Part shown: positions 56,784 to 64,000 of the stretch, in pieces
Position numbering within the stretch: the stretch's first letter is position 1
Layout of the letters: each line of letters opens with the position of its first letter
From: Prevotella intermedia ATCC 25611 = DSM 20706
Lineage (GTDB): Bacteria; Bacteroidota; Bacteroidia; Bacteroidales; Bacteroidaceae
DNA: 64,000 nucleotides
NCBI RefSeq assembly: GCF_001953955.1
Contig: NZ_CP019300.1
Span: 496,001-560,000, forward strand
Direction of reading: 5' to 3'
Program-made: the position numbers and the translations under genes
The notes under the pieces: generated by a model
What the model saw: only the letters and a program-made list of their open reading frames with translations
What the model was told of the DNA's origin: nothing
Databases searched by the model: none

Positions 56784-58244
56784 TTACTTTAAACCAAAAA
56801 TTTCACGTACCACTTCGTGGTCGTCGAAGTGGTGTTTTACGCCATTTATTTCTTGATAAGTTTCGTGTCCCTTGCCTGCAATCAGGATAACATCGCCCTT
56901 TTGTGCCATCATACAAGCTGTGCGGATAGCTTCTTTGCGGTCGGTTATGGATAGCACCTTCTTCTTCTGAGTGGTGTCGAGTCCTGCCAACATATCGTCG
57001 ATAATGGCTTGTGGGTCTTCGTTACGGGGGTTATCGCTGGTTAGGATAACCTTGTCGCTGCGCTTTACGGCTTCGAGAGCCATTAATGGACGCTTGCCTT
57101 TGTCGCGGTTGCCACCTGCACCACATACCGTAAACACGTTTCCGCCCTTTCCATCGAGCACTTCGTGTATAGCCATCAGCACGTTTTCGAGTGCGTCTGG
57201 TGTGTGTGCATAGTCTACAATGGCTGTGTATCCTTCGGGTGAAGCGATGGGTTCCAAGCGTCCGTTTACATTCTTCAGTGTGCTGAGTGCCACTAAAATG
57301 TCTTCAGCCTTCTTGCCCAGCATAATAGCTGTACCGTAAACAGCCAGCAAATTGCTTACATTGAATTTGCCAATGAACTGTACACCTACTTCCTTGCCGT
57401 CTACTTCAAGGTACATTCCTTCGAAATGGCACTCTAAAATGCGCGCACGGAAGTCTGCCATACGTTTGGTAGAGTAGGTTTTTATCTTTGCCTTGCAGTT
57501 TTGAACCATTACCATACCGTTTTTATCGTCGGCATTGATAATAGCAAAAGCGTCCTTGCTTAAATCGTCGAAGAACATTTTTTTTGCATCGCGGTAGTTC
57601 TCAAACGTCTTGTGATAGTCCAAGTGGTCGCGTGTGAGGTTGGTGAACAAGCCTCCTGCAAATTTCAATCCGCCAATGCGACGCTGGTGAATGGCGTGGC
57701 TCGAACATTCCATAAAGGCATATTCACAGCCTTCGGCTACCATTCTTGCGAGCAGTGCGTTCAGCTCTATTGGGTCGGGAGTGGTATGGCTGGCTGGCAC
57801 TTCCTTATCGTCGATGTAGTTGCAGACGGTAGAAAGCAAGCCAACTTTGTGTCCGAATTTGCGGAACATATTATATAATAAGGTGGCAACGGTTGTCTTG
57901 CCATTCGTTCCTGTTACGCCAACAAGCTTTAACTGGTGCGATGGGTCGCCATAGAAGGTTGTTGCGACTTTGCCGACAGCATCTTCGGTAGACTTGACTT
58001 GTATGTAAGTAACGTCTTTCTCTGTAGTTTCAGCTGACATATCTTCCAACAAAACCGCCGAAGCACCTAATTCTATCGCCTTTTTTATGAACTTATGGCC
58101 ATCGGTCTGCGTACCTTTCATAGCAACAAACAAATGTCCTTGTTCTATTTTACGGCTATCGATATTGATGCCTTTGATGTCTTTGTCCGTATTGCCAACT
58201 ATATTTAGCGGCTTGATGTTTTTAAGCAAATCGTTTAATTTCAT
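56784..58244 (-). CDS. murE: UDP-MurNAc-tripeptide synthetase MurE
   Basis: A 486-residue ligase that adds the third amino acid of the stem peptide. The P-loop [18 protein letters not shown], the [13 protein letters not shown] motif and the specificity motif SDNPRNEDP are plain; DNPR indicates meso-diaminopimelate as the substrate. The ATG at 58244 was chosen because the longer frame (to 58352) would overlap the end of ftsI and add non-conserved residues. It lies 52 bp after ftsI. Confidence 0.95.
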   Translation of the reverse strand: MKLNDLLKNIKPLNIVGNTDKDIKGINIDSRKIEQGHLFVAMKGTQTDGHKFIKKAIELGASAVLLEDMSAETTEKDVTYIQVKSTEDAVGKVATTFYGDPSHQLKLVGVTGTNGKTTVATLLYNMFRKFGHKVGLLSTVCNYIDDKEVPASHTTPDPIELNALLARMVAEGCEYAFMECSSHAIHQRRIGGLKFAGGLFTNLTRDHLDYHKTFENYRDAKKMFFDDLSKDAFAIINADDKNGMVMVQNCKAKIKTYSTKRMADFRARILECHFEGMYLEVDGKEVGVQFIGKFNVSNLLAVYGTAIMLGKKAEDILVALSTLKNVNGRLEPIASPEGYTAIVDYAHTPDALENVLMAIHEVLDGKGGNVFTVCGAGGNRDKGKRPLMALEAVKRSDKVILTSDNPRNEDPQAIIDDMLAGLDTTQKKKVLSITDRKEAIRTACMMAQKGDVILIAGKGHETYQEINGVKHHFDDHEVVREIFGLK

Positions 58245-58296
58245 ATCTTGCTTCTCTCTTTTATTCGTTCTTGTTGGAGTTATCTTGCTGTGAGGT

Positions 58297-60450
58297 TTAG
58301 GCAAAGCGAAGTTTGCAAACCATTCCTCGCTTAATCTTGTCGCCTGGTGCAAGCGATTGTTCTACCACTCTGCCACGTCCAGACATAACAACCTTTATGC
58401 CACAGCTCTCTAATAGATAAATGGCATCGCGTGCTCCCATATTGTGTACATCGGGTACAAGTTGCTTGTTGATATTCTTTTTCTCTGAAAACGTTATGGT
58501 ATTGTTGCTTGTTTCTACTGCTCCCCAAATGTGATTGCCAAATGGATTTGCGCCATTCCAACCATTCTTAACGTTGAAACCGAGAGCAGAGAGTACATAG
58601 TCGGTTGCTAAAAGGTTGCCACTCTTTGCCATTGGAATAGGCGAAGCGGTTGAATCTTTAGCATCGACAACGCTGAGCTTTAGGTTTTGTGCCATAATAC
58701 CTTCTGCAATGTTGTGGAAAACAACACCACTCATACCGCCACCCGATGCTGGCAACCCAGACTTTTGTATGCAGACAATGCAGCTATACCGCGGTGCATC
58801 GGCTGGGAAAAAGCCTGCAAAGCTTAATAAATAGTCGGTAACGCCTGATTTATAGCCCGCAGCACCTTTCGACATCTGCGCTGTGCCTGTCTTTCCAGCT
58901 ACTGAAAACTTGTCGGAACCAGCTTTTTTACCCAATCCTTCCGATACAACCTCGCTGAGAATACGTTGCATTTGTATTATGGTAGATTCCTTTGCAATTT
59001 GTTCGCGTTGTACGATGGGAGGGTATTCGGCTAATATTGTTCCGTCTTTCACAACCTTCTTGACAAAGCGTGGACGCATCATTTTACCACCATTTGCTAT
59101 CGCATTGTAGAATGTCAGTGTTGAAATGGGAGGCACTTGCGTTTCGTAGCCAATACTCATCCACGCCAAAGCCGTATTGCTCCAGTTGGTATATTGACCT
59201 CGCTTGGTCTTTTTAGGCATTCGAATCTTTGCTGGAGAATATCCTGTGATAGGAATTTGAAGATCGTCGGCTAAGCCTAAATCGTAAATTCCTTGCACGA
59301 ACTTCTCTGGATTTCTATGATAGAAGTTGTCTATAATTCGACTGATGCCAATATTAGAACTGTATTTAAGACACCAAGGTAATGTCAGATTGCCGTAACC
59401 GCCGCGCCGCCAGTTGTGGTCCTTCATATCACGGCCGTACATATTCCACACACCGCCACCTGTTGCCACGGTGTACATCGTGTCTACAACGTTGTCGTCG
59501 AGTGCGACCATCATAGAAGCGGTTTTGAAAACTGAGCCTGGTTCAAGCAAGTCGCTTACTGCGTGGTTCTTTATTTCTCGGTATTGACCGTCTTCACACT
59601 TATCAAGATTCACGATAGCCTTAATGTCTCCTGTTGCAACTTCCATAACAATGGCTACGCCAACGTTGCCATTTATCTCCTGCAATTCCTCAAGCAAGGC
59701 TCTTTCGGCTAAGTCTTGTATGCTGACATCGATGGTTGTAACGATGTCAGAACCATCAACAGGAGGGATTTCGGTGATACTGAGGTATTTGTTTCTGATT
59801 TTTCGGCGGTTCTCAATGCCGTTTGTGCCTCGCAAGATGCTATCGAACGACATTTCCAACCCGCATCGAGCCACATCTTTTGCACCATAAAGATCGCCCA
59901 CGGTACGTTGTGCAAGCGAACCGAAAGGACGGCGACGTGCATTGAATTCTTCTTCGTGGAAGCCACTTTGGAACTTTGCGTATTTAAAAACAGGGAGTTT
60001 CTTCACCTCTTTATATGTATTGTAGTCGATACGGAACTTCCAAATAGGGAAGTGGCGTCGTTCTTCTTTCAAGCCACTTAATAGGTATTGTTTAAATTCT
60101 CCTGCTGTTTTTTCGGGGAAAAGTTCGTTCAGTCCCTTGCAAATATAATCTATGCTATCGACAAAAGCAGTATCTTTTCCTGATTCCTTGAGTGTCTTGA
60201 AGTCCATAAAAACTTTGAACTCAGGCAACGAACTTGCCATAAGTTCTCCGTTGGAGCTAAGAATATTGCCACGTGTAGGTAAGATAGGAACATTATCCTT
60301 CTTCTGTTTTGCTGCCACTTCCAACCAATAATCCTTCTGCACAATCATTATATAGGCTGATTTGGCAACAACAGCAATAGCTATGAGGCTCATAATAAAT
60401 GCTATGAGCGAATAGCGCGGCATAATATTTTTATTATTGAACTTACTCAT
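58297..60450 (-). CDS. ftsI: Septal transpeptidase FtsI/PBP3 with PASTA domain
   Basis: A 717-residue class B penicillin-binding protein that cross-links septal peptidoglycan. It has an N-terminal TM helix (about residues 13-36), a dimerisation domain ([16 protein letters not shown]), and a transpeptidase domain with the active-site serine in SVFK (Ser306, Lys309), SSN (364-366) and KTG (520-522). A C-terminal PASTA domain (about 650-717, [18 protein letters not shown]) is added, as in SpoVD-like proteins of many Bacteroidetes. The gene follows the ftsL-like gene after 5 bp. Confidence 0.95.
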   Translation of the reverse strand: MSKFNNKNIMPRYSLIAFIMSLIAIAVVAKSAYIMIVQKDYWLEVAAKQKKDNVPILPTRGNILSSNGELMASSLPEFKVFMDFKTLKESGKDTAFVDSIDYICKGLNELFPEKTAGEFKQYLLSGLKEERRHFPIWKFRIDYNTYKEVKKLPVFKYAKFQSGFHEEEFNARRRPFGSLAQRTVGDLYGAKDVARCGLEMSFDSILRGTNGIENRRKIRNKYLSITEIPPVDGSDIVTTIDVSIQDLAERALLEELQEINGNVGVAIVMEVATGDIKAIVNLDKCEDGQYREIKNHAVSDLLEPGSVFKTASMMVALDDNVVDTMYTVATGGGVWNMYGRDMKDHNWRRGGYGNLTLPWCLKYSSNIGISRIIDNFYHRNPEKFVQGIYDLGLADDLQIPITGYSPAKIRMPKKTKRGQYTNWSNTALAWMSIGYETQVPPISTLTFYNAIANGGKMMRPRFVKKVVKDGTILAEYPPIVQREQIAKESTIIQMQRILSEVVSEGLGKKAGSDKFSVAGKTGTAQMSKGAAGYKSGVTDYLLSFAGFFPADAPRYSCIVCIQKSGLPASGGGMSGVVFHNIAEGIMAQNLKLSVVDAKDSTASPIPMAKSGNLLATDYVLSALGFNVKNGWNGANPFGNHIWGAVETSNNTITFSEKKNINKQLVPDVHNMGARDAIYLLESCGIKVVMSGRGRVVEQSLAPGDKIKRGMVCKLRFA

Positions 60451-60455
60451 AATCT

Positions 60456-61124
60456 TTATTTTGAAGGAACGTTAATGATGAATGGAGGTCGCGAGGAAAT
60501 CTTCAGTATGCTGTCTTTGTTGGTTTTCAGAATTTCCAGCACGTGACTTTCTCGTGAGCGTTCTGTAAGTTGGCTGCTGCTTGACAAGGCTCTGTACTTC
60601 GCATCGGACAGTTCTGTTTCGAGTTTGTCAATCTCTATCAAGTCTTTCTGAACGCTGTAACGGTTTGATATATATATAATAACGAAAACCACGATGAGCA
60701 CAATGAGTCCAATGTTGTTTCTTAAGAAATGTGCCGAGAATATGTCGCCACCGAGTATTTTCTTCAGTGTGAAGTTGCTCGATAATGGCTGTTCGTCTTC
60801 TCTTGCTTGCTCCTCAATTGCATTTTTCAGTGCTTTTTCTTCTTCTATTATCTTTGCAGCCTTTGTCTCTTCGGTTTTCTGCTTGTCGTTTTTTTCTTCT
60901 TTCTCGCCTTCTTTTTGGAGTTTAGAACTTTCCATGTTCTTTGTAAGTTGAGGCTTTTCTACCTCTAACTCAACCTCAGTTCCGTCCATAGCCACAGAAT
61001 CAGTAGACTGCTCAGACAATGTTGTTGCCTCTGCAGTTTCCTCTTTTTTTCGTTCTCTTACAGTGAAAATGGGCTTTGCTACCACTTCCTGTACTTCTTC
61101 GTTTTCTGTTAGCTTATCGTCCAT
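60456..61124 (-). CDS. FtsL-like cell division protein
   Basis: A 222-residue protein in the ftsL position. A long, highly charged N-terminal region (residues 1-115, with Lys/Glu repeats) precedes one transmembrane helix (about 137-153, NNIGLIVLIVVFVIIYI) and a short coiled coil (about 158-200, LIEIDKLETELSDAKYRAL). This matches the Bacteroidetes FtsL-like proteins, which have much longer cytoplasmic N-termini than the E. coli protein (121 residues). It should pair with a FtsB-like partner and help recruit FtsI/FtsW. It abuts rsmH without a gap. Confidence 0.85.
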   Translation of the reverse strand: MDDKLTENEEVQEVVAKPIFTVRERKKEETAEATTLSEQSTDSVAMDGTEVELEVEKPQLTKNMESSKLQKEGEKEEKNDKQKTEETKAAKIIEEEKALKNAIEEQAREDEQPLSSNFTLKKILGGDIFSAHFLRNNIGLIVLIVVFVIIYISNRYSVQKDLIEIDKLETELSDAKYRALSSSSQLTERSRESHVLEILKTNKDSILKISSRPPFIINVPSK

Positions 61125-62060
61125 TTATTTCTTTTCGGCTATTCTAAGTTTTGCACTGCGACTTCTTGGGTTGCTTTCTTGTTCGTTCTCGTCAGGCACT
61201 ATCACCTTGTTGTTTATCAATTTGAATGGTGAATTGATGCGCCCGAAGAAGTCTTGCTCCACCTTACCTTCAATATTGCCCGATTTCATCATATTTTTCA
61301 CGATGCGGTCTTCCAATGAATGGTAAGTAATAATGGAGAGCCTGCCTCCTGGTTTCAGCACTTCTGAAGCACTGTTGAGCATCTCTTTCAGTGCAGCCAT
61401 CTCTTGGTTCACCTCTATGCGGAGTGCTTGAAACAGCTTTGCCATTTCCTTTTTCTCCCGTTCTCGTTTGAAAAGCGGTTCCACAACAGCCTGAAAGTCC
61501 TTCGTTGTAAGTATGGGTGTTGTACTTCTGCTATTCACAATGGCGGCAGCAATCTTGCGCGAGTTCTTCAGTTCTCCATAAAGATAGAACATATTTGCAA
61601 GCTTTTCCTCGTCGTATTCTCGCAAAATATCGGCAGCAGTTTTGCCTGCCCGTTTGTTCATACGCATATCGAGTGGAGCATCGAAGCGGAATGAAAATCC
61701 TCTTTGCTCGTCGTCGAAGTGATGACTGCTTACTCCCAAGTCGCCCAACAGTCCGTCTATCTGCTCTACGCCATAATAACGCAACCAGTTTGACAAATAT
61801 CTGAAGTTGGAACGTACAAACGTAAAGTTCTCAGGCTTCTCTCCATTGCCGCCGATTTCGCATATATTCTGTTCTGCATCGGCATCTTGGTCGAAGCTGT
61901 ATAGGTGTCCTTTCTTGCTAAGACGTGAGAGAATCTCCCTGCTATGTCCACCACCACCAAAGGTAACGTCTACATAAATTCCGTCAGGGTGAATGTTCAA
62001 ACCATCAACACTCTCGCGAAGCAATACCGGAACATGATATGTTTCAGCGGTCTTAACCAT
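61125..62060 (-). CDS. rsmH: 16S rRNA m4C1402 methyltransferase RsmH
   Basis: A 311-residue S-adenosylmethionine-dependent methyltransferase that modifies C1402 of 16S rRNA. It opens YHVPVLLRESVDGLNIHPDG, then DVTFGGGGHSREIL (cofactor site), LGDLGVSSHHFDDEQRGFSF and RALRIEVNQEMAALKEML. The ATG at 62060 lies 7 bp after the mraZ stop; the longer frame to 62210 overlaps mraZ and adds non-conserved residues. Confidence 0.96.
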   Translation of the reverse strand: MVKTAETYHVPVLLRESVDGLNIHPDGIYVDVTFGGGGHSREILSRLSKKGHLYSFDQDADAEQNICEIGGNGEKPENFTFVRSNFRYLSNWLRYYGVEQIDGLLGDLGVSSHHFDDEQRGFSFRFDAPLDMRMNKRAGKTAADILREYDEEKLANMFYLYGELKNSRKIAAAIVNSRSTTPILTTKDFQAVVEPLFKREREKKEMAKLFQALRIEVNQEMAALKEMLNSASEVLKPGGRLSIITYHSLEDRIVKNMMKSGNIEGKVEQDFFGRINSPFKLINNKVIVPDENEQESNPRSRSAKLRIAEKK

Positions 62061-62067
62061 ATTTTCT

Positions 62068-62547
62068 TTATCGGGTTGTATCTGTGGCGAGTGCTTTTGT
62101 TTCTCCTGAATTTCCCATAATAGTCTCCAATGTTTCACTAAAGTCGTCTGGGTCAAGGAATGCGTTCTCGTTCTCGTTGTTCCAAATCTCAATGCAATCG
62201 TCCATACCAATGAATTTTATTTGCTGATCGATGTTTGCCATTCTCAAGTATCGTTTCGGTATTAAGAAGCGTCCGTTACCATCAAGTACGATGGTTTCAA
62301 CGTCTGAGACGAATTGGCGATAAACCATCTGGTCGCGTTTGTTCCAACGATTGAGGTAGCTGCGAAGATTATCGAGCATCTTGTTCCACACCGATTGGGG
62401 GTAGATTACCAAGCAAGGCTGGAAAACATCTTTCTTCATAATCAGCGACTCTTCGCCAGATGTGCTTAATATCTTGCGGAATGTTGCTGGCAAAAAGGCT
62501 CTTCCTTTCACGTCAGTCTTGGCTTCTATGCTACCTAAAAATCGCAT
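62068..62547 (-). CDS. mraZ: Transcriptional regulator MraZ
   Basis: A 159-residue protein with two AbrB-like swapped-hairpin repeats (MRFLGSIEAKTDVKGRAFLP, and LDGNGRFLIPKRYLRMANI). MraZ represses the dcw promoter through repeats of TGGGN-like boxes, here seen upstream at 62596-62620. First gene of the cluster. Confidence 0.95.
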   Translation of the reverse strand: MRFLGSIEAKTDVKGRAFLPATFRKILSTSGEESLIMKKDVFQPCLVIYPQSVWNKMLDNLRSYLNRWNKRDQMVYRQFVSDVETIVLDGNGRFLIPKRYLRMANIDQQIKFIGMDDCIEIWNNENENAFLDPDDFSETLETIMGNSGETKALATDTTR

Positions 62548-62578
62548 GTGTACTTCTTATATAATTGAAATTTCGGTT

Positions 62579-62620
62579 CAAAGTTAAGTAAAATTCCCCA
62601 CATTTCACCTCTTTCCTCCA
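62579..62620 (-). promoter_or_regulatory. mraZ promoter with three MraZ-like boxes
   Basis: Minus-strand TAACTTTG at 62579-62586 is the -7 element. Upstream, on the same strand, TGGAG (62616-62620), AGGTG (62606-62610) and TGGGG (62596-62600) lie at a 10-bp period, each separated by 5 bp, as in the known MraZ operator. They overlap the expected -33 region, which suits repression. Confidence 0.55.
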
Positions 62621-62846
62621 CAAAGTTTGCGTTATTCTTGTATTTTTAATATATTTAACGCAAAGTAAAGGTGTAGAAGAAGTGCGTAAAAGACTTATTG
62701 TAAGTATTTTTCATTACGTCTTAAATGAAGCTTGTGTGTACTTTCAAGTAGTTTTACGTGCAACTTTGGCGTTGGTTTTGGTGTGCAAATCAATGGCTAT
62801 TGAGTATTTTTTTTATAAAAAAGTCGAATATCTCAAAAGGTTTAGC

Positions 62847-62855
62847 TATATTTGC
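62847..62855 (+). promoter_or_regulatory. -7 element of the acyltransferase gene promoter
   Basis: TATATTTGC fits TAnnTTTG, with a leader of about 40 nt before the ATG at 62903. Confidence 0.55.
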
Positions 62856-62902
62856 ACTCTATTTGAGAACTTGGAAAAATTAGAAAGCATATAGCAAGTA
62901 AC

Positions 62903-63718
62903 ATGGAGAGGACCATCGATATCCAAAAGATACTGTACAGTAAAATGGGCTCGAAGGCAAGGTTTGTTCCTCGTTTCGTGATTAATTGGTTTAGAAACAT
63001 TATTCACGAAGACGAGGTTAATCAGTTCCTGTGGGAAAATCGAGACAAGACAGGAACGGAATGGCTTACCGAATGTGTGCATTACCTGCGTATGACGCTT
63101 GAGATAGAGGGCTTGGAAAACTTGCCCGACAAGAACGACGGCAAACTCTATACATTTGTTTCTAATCACCCACTTGGCGGACAAGACGGTGTTGCATTAG
63201 GTTCTATCATTGGCAAACATTACGATGGAAAGTTTCGTTACCTTTTGAACGACTTGCTGTTGAACCTGCCTGGTTTGGAGCCTGTGAGTATCGGAATAAA
63301 CAAAACCGGCAAGCAGAGCCGCGATTTCCCTCGCATGGTGGAGGCTGGATTTAGCAGCGACAACCATATTGTGATGTTTCCAGCAGGATTGAACAGCAGA
63401 AAGCAGAATGGTGTGATTCGTGATTTGCCTTGGAAGAAGACTTTCATAACGAAGAGTGTAGAGTATCAACGCGATGTTGTGCCAATCCATTTCAGTGGAC
63501 GCAATTCGGAATGGTTTTATAAAATTGCCCATTTCAGCGATAAATACGTGAAGAAAGTAAATCTTGCAATGTTCTTTTTGGTCGATGAAATGTATAGGAA
63601 TGTTGGCAAAACATTTCGTGTCAGTTTCGGAAAACCTATTCCGTGGCAGACTTTCGATGACAGCAAAACACCGATGGAATGGGCACAATTTGTCCAAGAT
63701 AAGGTATATGAACTTTAG
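62903..63718 (+). CDS. glsA: Lysophospholipid-type O-acyltransferase, probably for glycine lipids
   Basis: A 271-residue acyltransferase of the PlsC/LPLAT superfamily. The catalytic block is TFVSNHPLGGQDGVALG, where the histidine and following aspartate form the HX4-5D-like site, and VMFPAGLNSRKQNG is the second conserved block. In Bacteroides thetaiotaomicron the neighbouring genes glsB and glsA make N-acyl glycine and then add a second acyl chain. The gene here is followed after 59 bp by a GlsB-like gene, so I assign glsA by family and context. Ornithine-lipid OlsA is the alternative. Confidence 0.7.
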   Translation: MERTIDIQKILYSKMGSKARFVPRFVINWFRNIIHEDEVNQFLWENRDKTGTEWLTECVHYLRMTLEIEGLENLPDKNDGKLYTFVSNHPLGGQDGVALGSIIGKHYDGKFRYLLNDLLLNLPGLEPVSIGINKTGKQSRDFPRMVEAGFSSDNHIVMFPAGLNSRKQNGVIRDLPWKKTFITKSVEYQRDVVPIHFSGRNSEWFYKIAHFSDKYVKKVNLAMFFLVDEMYRNVGKTFRVSFGKPIPWQTFDDSKTPMEWAQFVQDKVYEL

Positions 63719-63777
63719 GAAAGTTTTACTTGTTATGAAGTAATGCGAAATAAAGAGATGCGATAAAAAGCAATAAT

Positions 63778-64000
63778 ATGAAGGAAGAAGAGATTATCCA
63801 ACCAGTCGGTAAGGAACTTTTGAAAAGCGAACTTACTCCAGGCAGATTGCTGAGAGGTACGAATAAGAGTCATAACGACATCTATGTATTCTCGGCAAGC
63901 GAAGCTCCGCATCTTATGGACGAAGTTGGACGATTGCGCGAAGAGGCTTTCCGCAGTGCCGGTGGCGGTACGGGAAAGGCAAAGGATATTGACGAATTTG
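63778..64000 (+). CDS. glsB: N-acyltransferase, GlsB/OlsB-like (3' truncated)
   Basis: Only the first 74 codons lie in the window. It starts MKEEEIIQPVGKELLKS and shows EVGRLREEAFRSAGGGTG followed by KDIDEF, the opening of the GNAT-like OlsB/GlsB acyltransferases, which attach an acyl chain to an amino-acid amine. The pairing with the O-acyltransferase supports glycine-lipid synthesis. The rest lies beyond the window. Confidence 0.65.
   Translation, partial: MKEEEIIQPVGKELLKSELTPGRLLRGTNKSHNDIYVFSASEAPHLMDEVGRLREEAFRSAGGGTGKAKDIDEF

Noticed and set aside
58245..58352. Longer start for murE, overlapping the end of ftsI
   Set aside because: The added residues translate the ftsI end in another frame and are not part of the MurE family.
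62061..62210. Longer start for rsmH inside mraZ
   Set aside because: The added 50 residues overlap mraZ in another frame, and the family begins at MVKTAETYHVPVLL.

Overview
The window reads as a chromosomal segment of a Prevotella-like member of the Bacteroidales. The grounds are Bacteroidetes-type promoters (TAnnTTTG at -7, in several cases a TTG/TTTG box 19-20 bp upstream), large secreted proteins ending in type IX secretion (T9SS)-like sorting domains, SusC/TonB-receptor-like barrels, a NigD-like lipoprotein, an HU-HIG type DNA-binding protein, a GT3-type glycogen synthase, BspA-like leucine-rich repeats and a glycine-lipid gene pair. The codon use and the secreted-protein set resemble the oral P. 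intermedia/nigrescens group, but I cannot fix the species from sequence alone.

Layout. 1-2505: the end of a secreted anchor-J protein. 2606-5490: a SusC-like receptor split by a frameshift at an A6G run. 6747-14673: an operon of three secreted proteins (beta-repeat protein, S8 protease, leucine-rich-repeat protein). 15083-17343: an S41 protease and a small periplasmic protein. 17507-21882: glycogen synthase and alpha-glucan phosphorylase. 22006-24996: a palindrome array and a second receptor-like barrel. 25198-29137: a beta-helix lipoprotein, cytidine deaminase, a DUF4250 protein and a gate-domain membrane protein. 29166-32846: gpmI, two tandem uracil-DNA glycosylase genes and a DUF3109 gene. 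32924-37577: a BspA-like protein, a small acidic protein and an HU-like protein behind a structured leader. 37767-41232: an ECF sigma operon and recO. 41296-45339: tRNA-Glu, rpsT, gyrB and an AraC regulator. 46037-62620: the complete division and cell-wall (dcw) cluster on the minus strand, in the order mraZ, rsmH, ftsL-like, ftsI, murE, mraY, murD, ftsW, murG, murC, ftsQ, ftsA, ftsZ. 62847-64000: a two-gene acyltransferase set that probably makes glycine lipids.

The most unusual element is a dispersed family of six intergenic repeats. Each is exactly 186 bp between TGTAAA and TTTACA ends (6231, 14786, 27643, 41932, 45531 and 52509). They share a 13-bp/25-nt/13-bp hairpin whose two arms change together between two sequence types, while the loop always carries the other type. 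In one copy the 25-nt loop is inverted. One copy sits inside the dcw cluster between ftsW and murG.

Other points of note are four 18-bp palindromes at an exact 22-bp period (22006-22089), an A_AAA_AAG heptamer that would restore the split receptor by a -1 shift, a second uracil-DNA glycosylase gene with a start borrowed from its downstream neighbour, and mutually exclusive hairpins before the HU-like gene.
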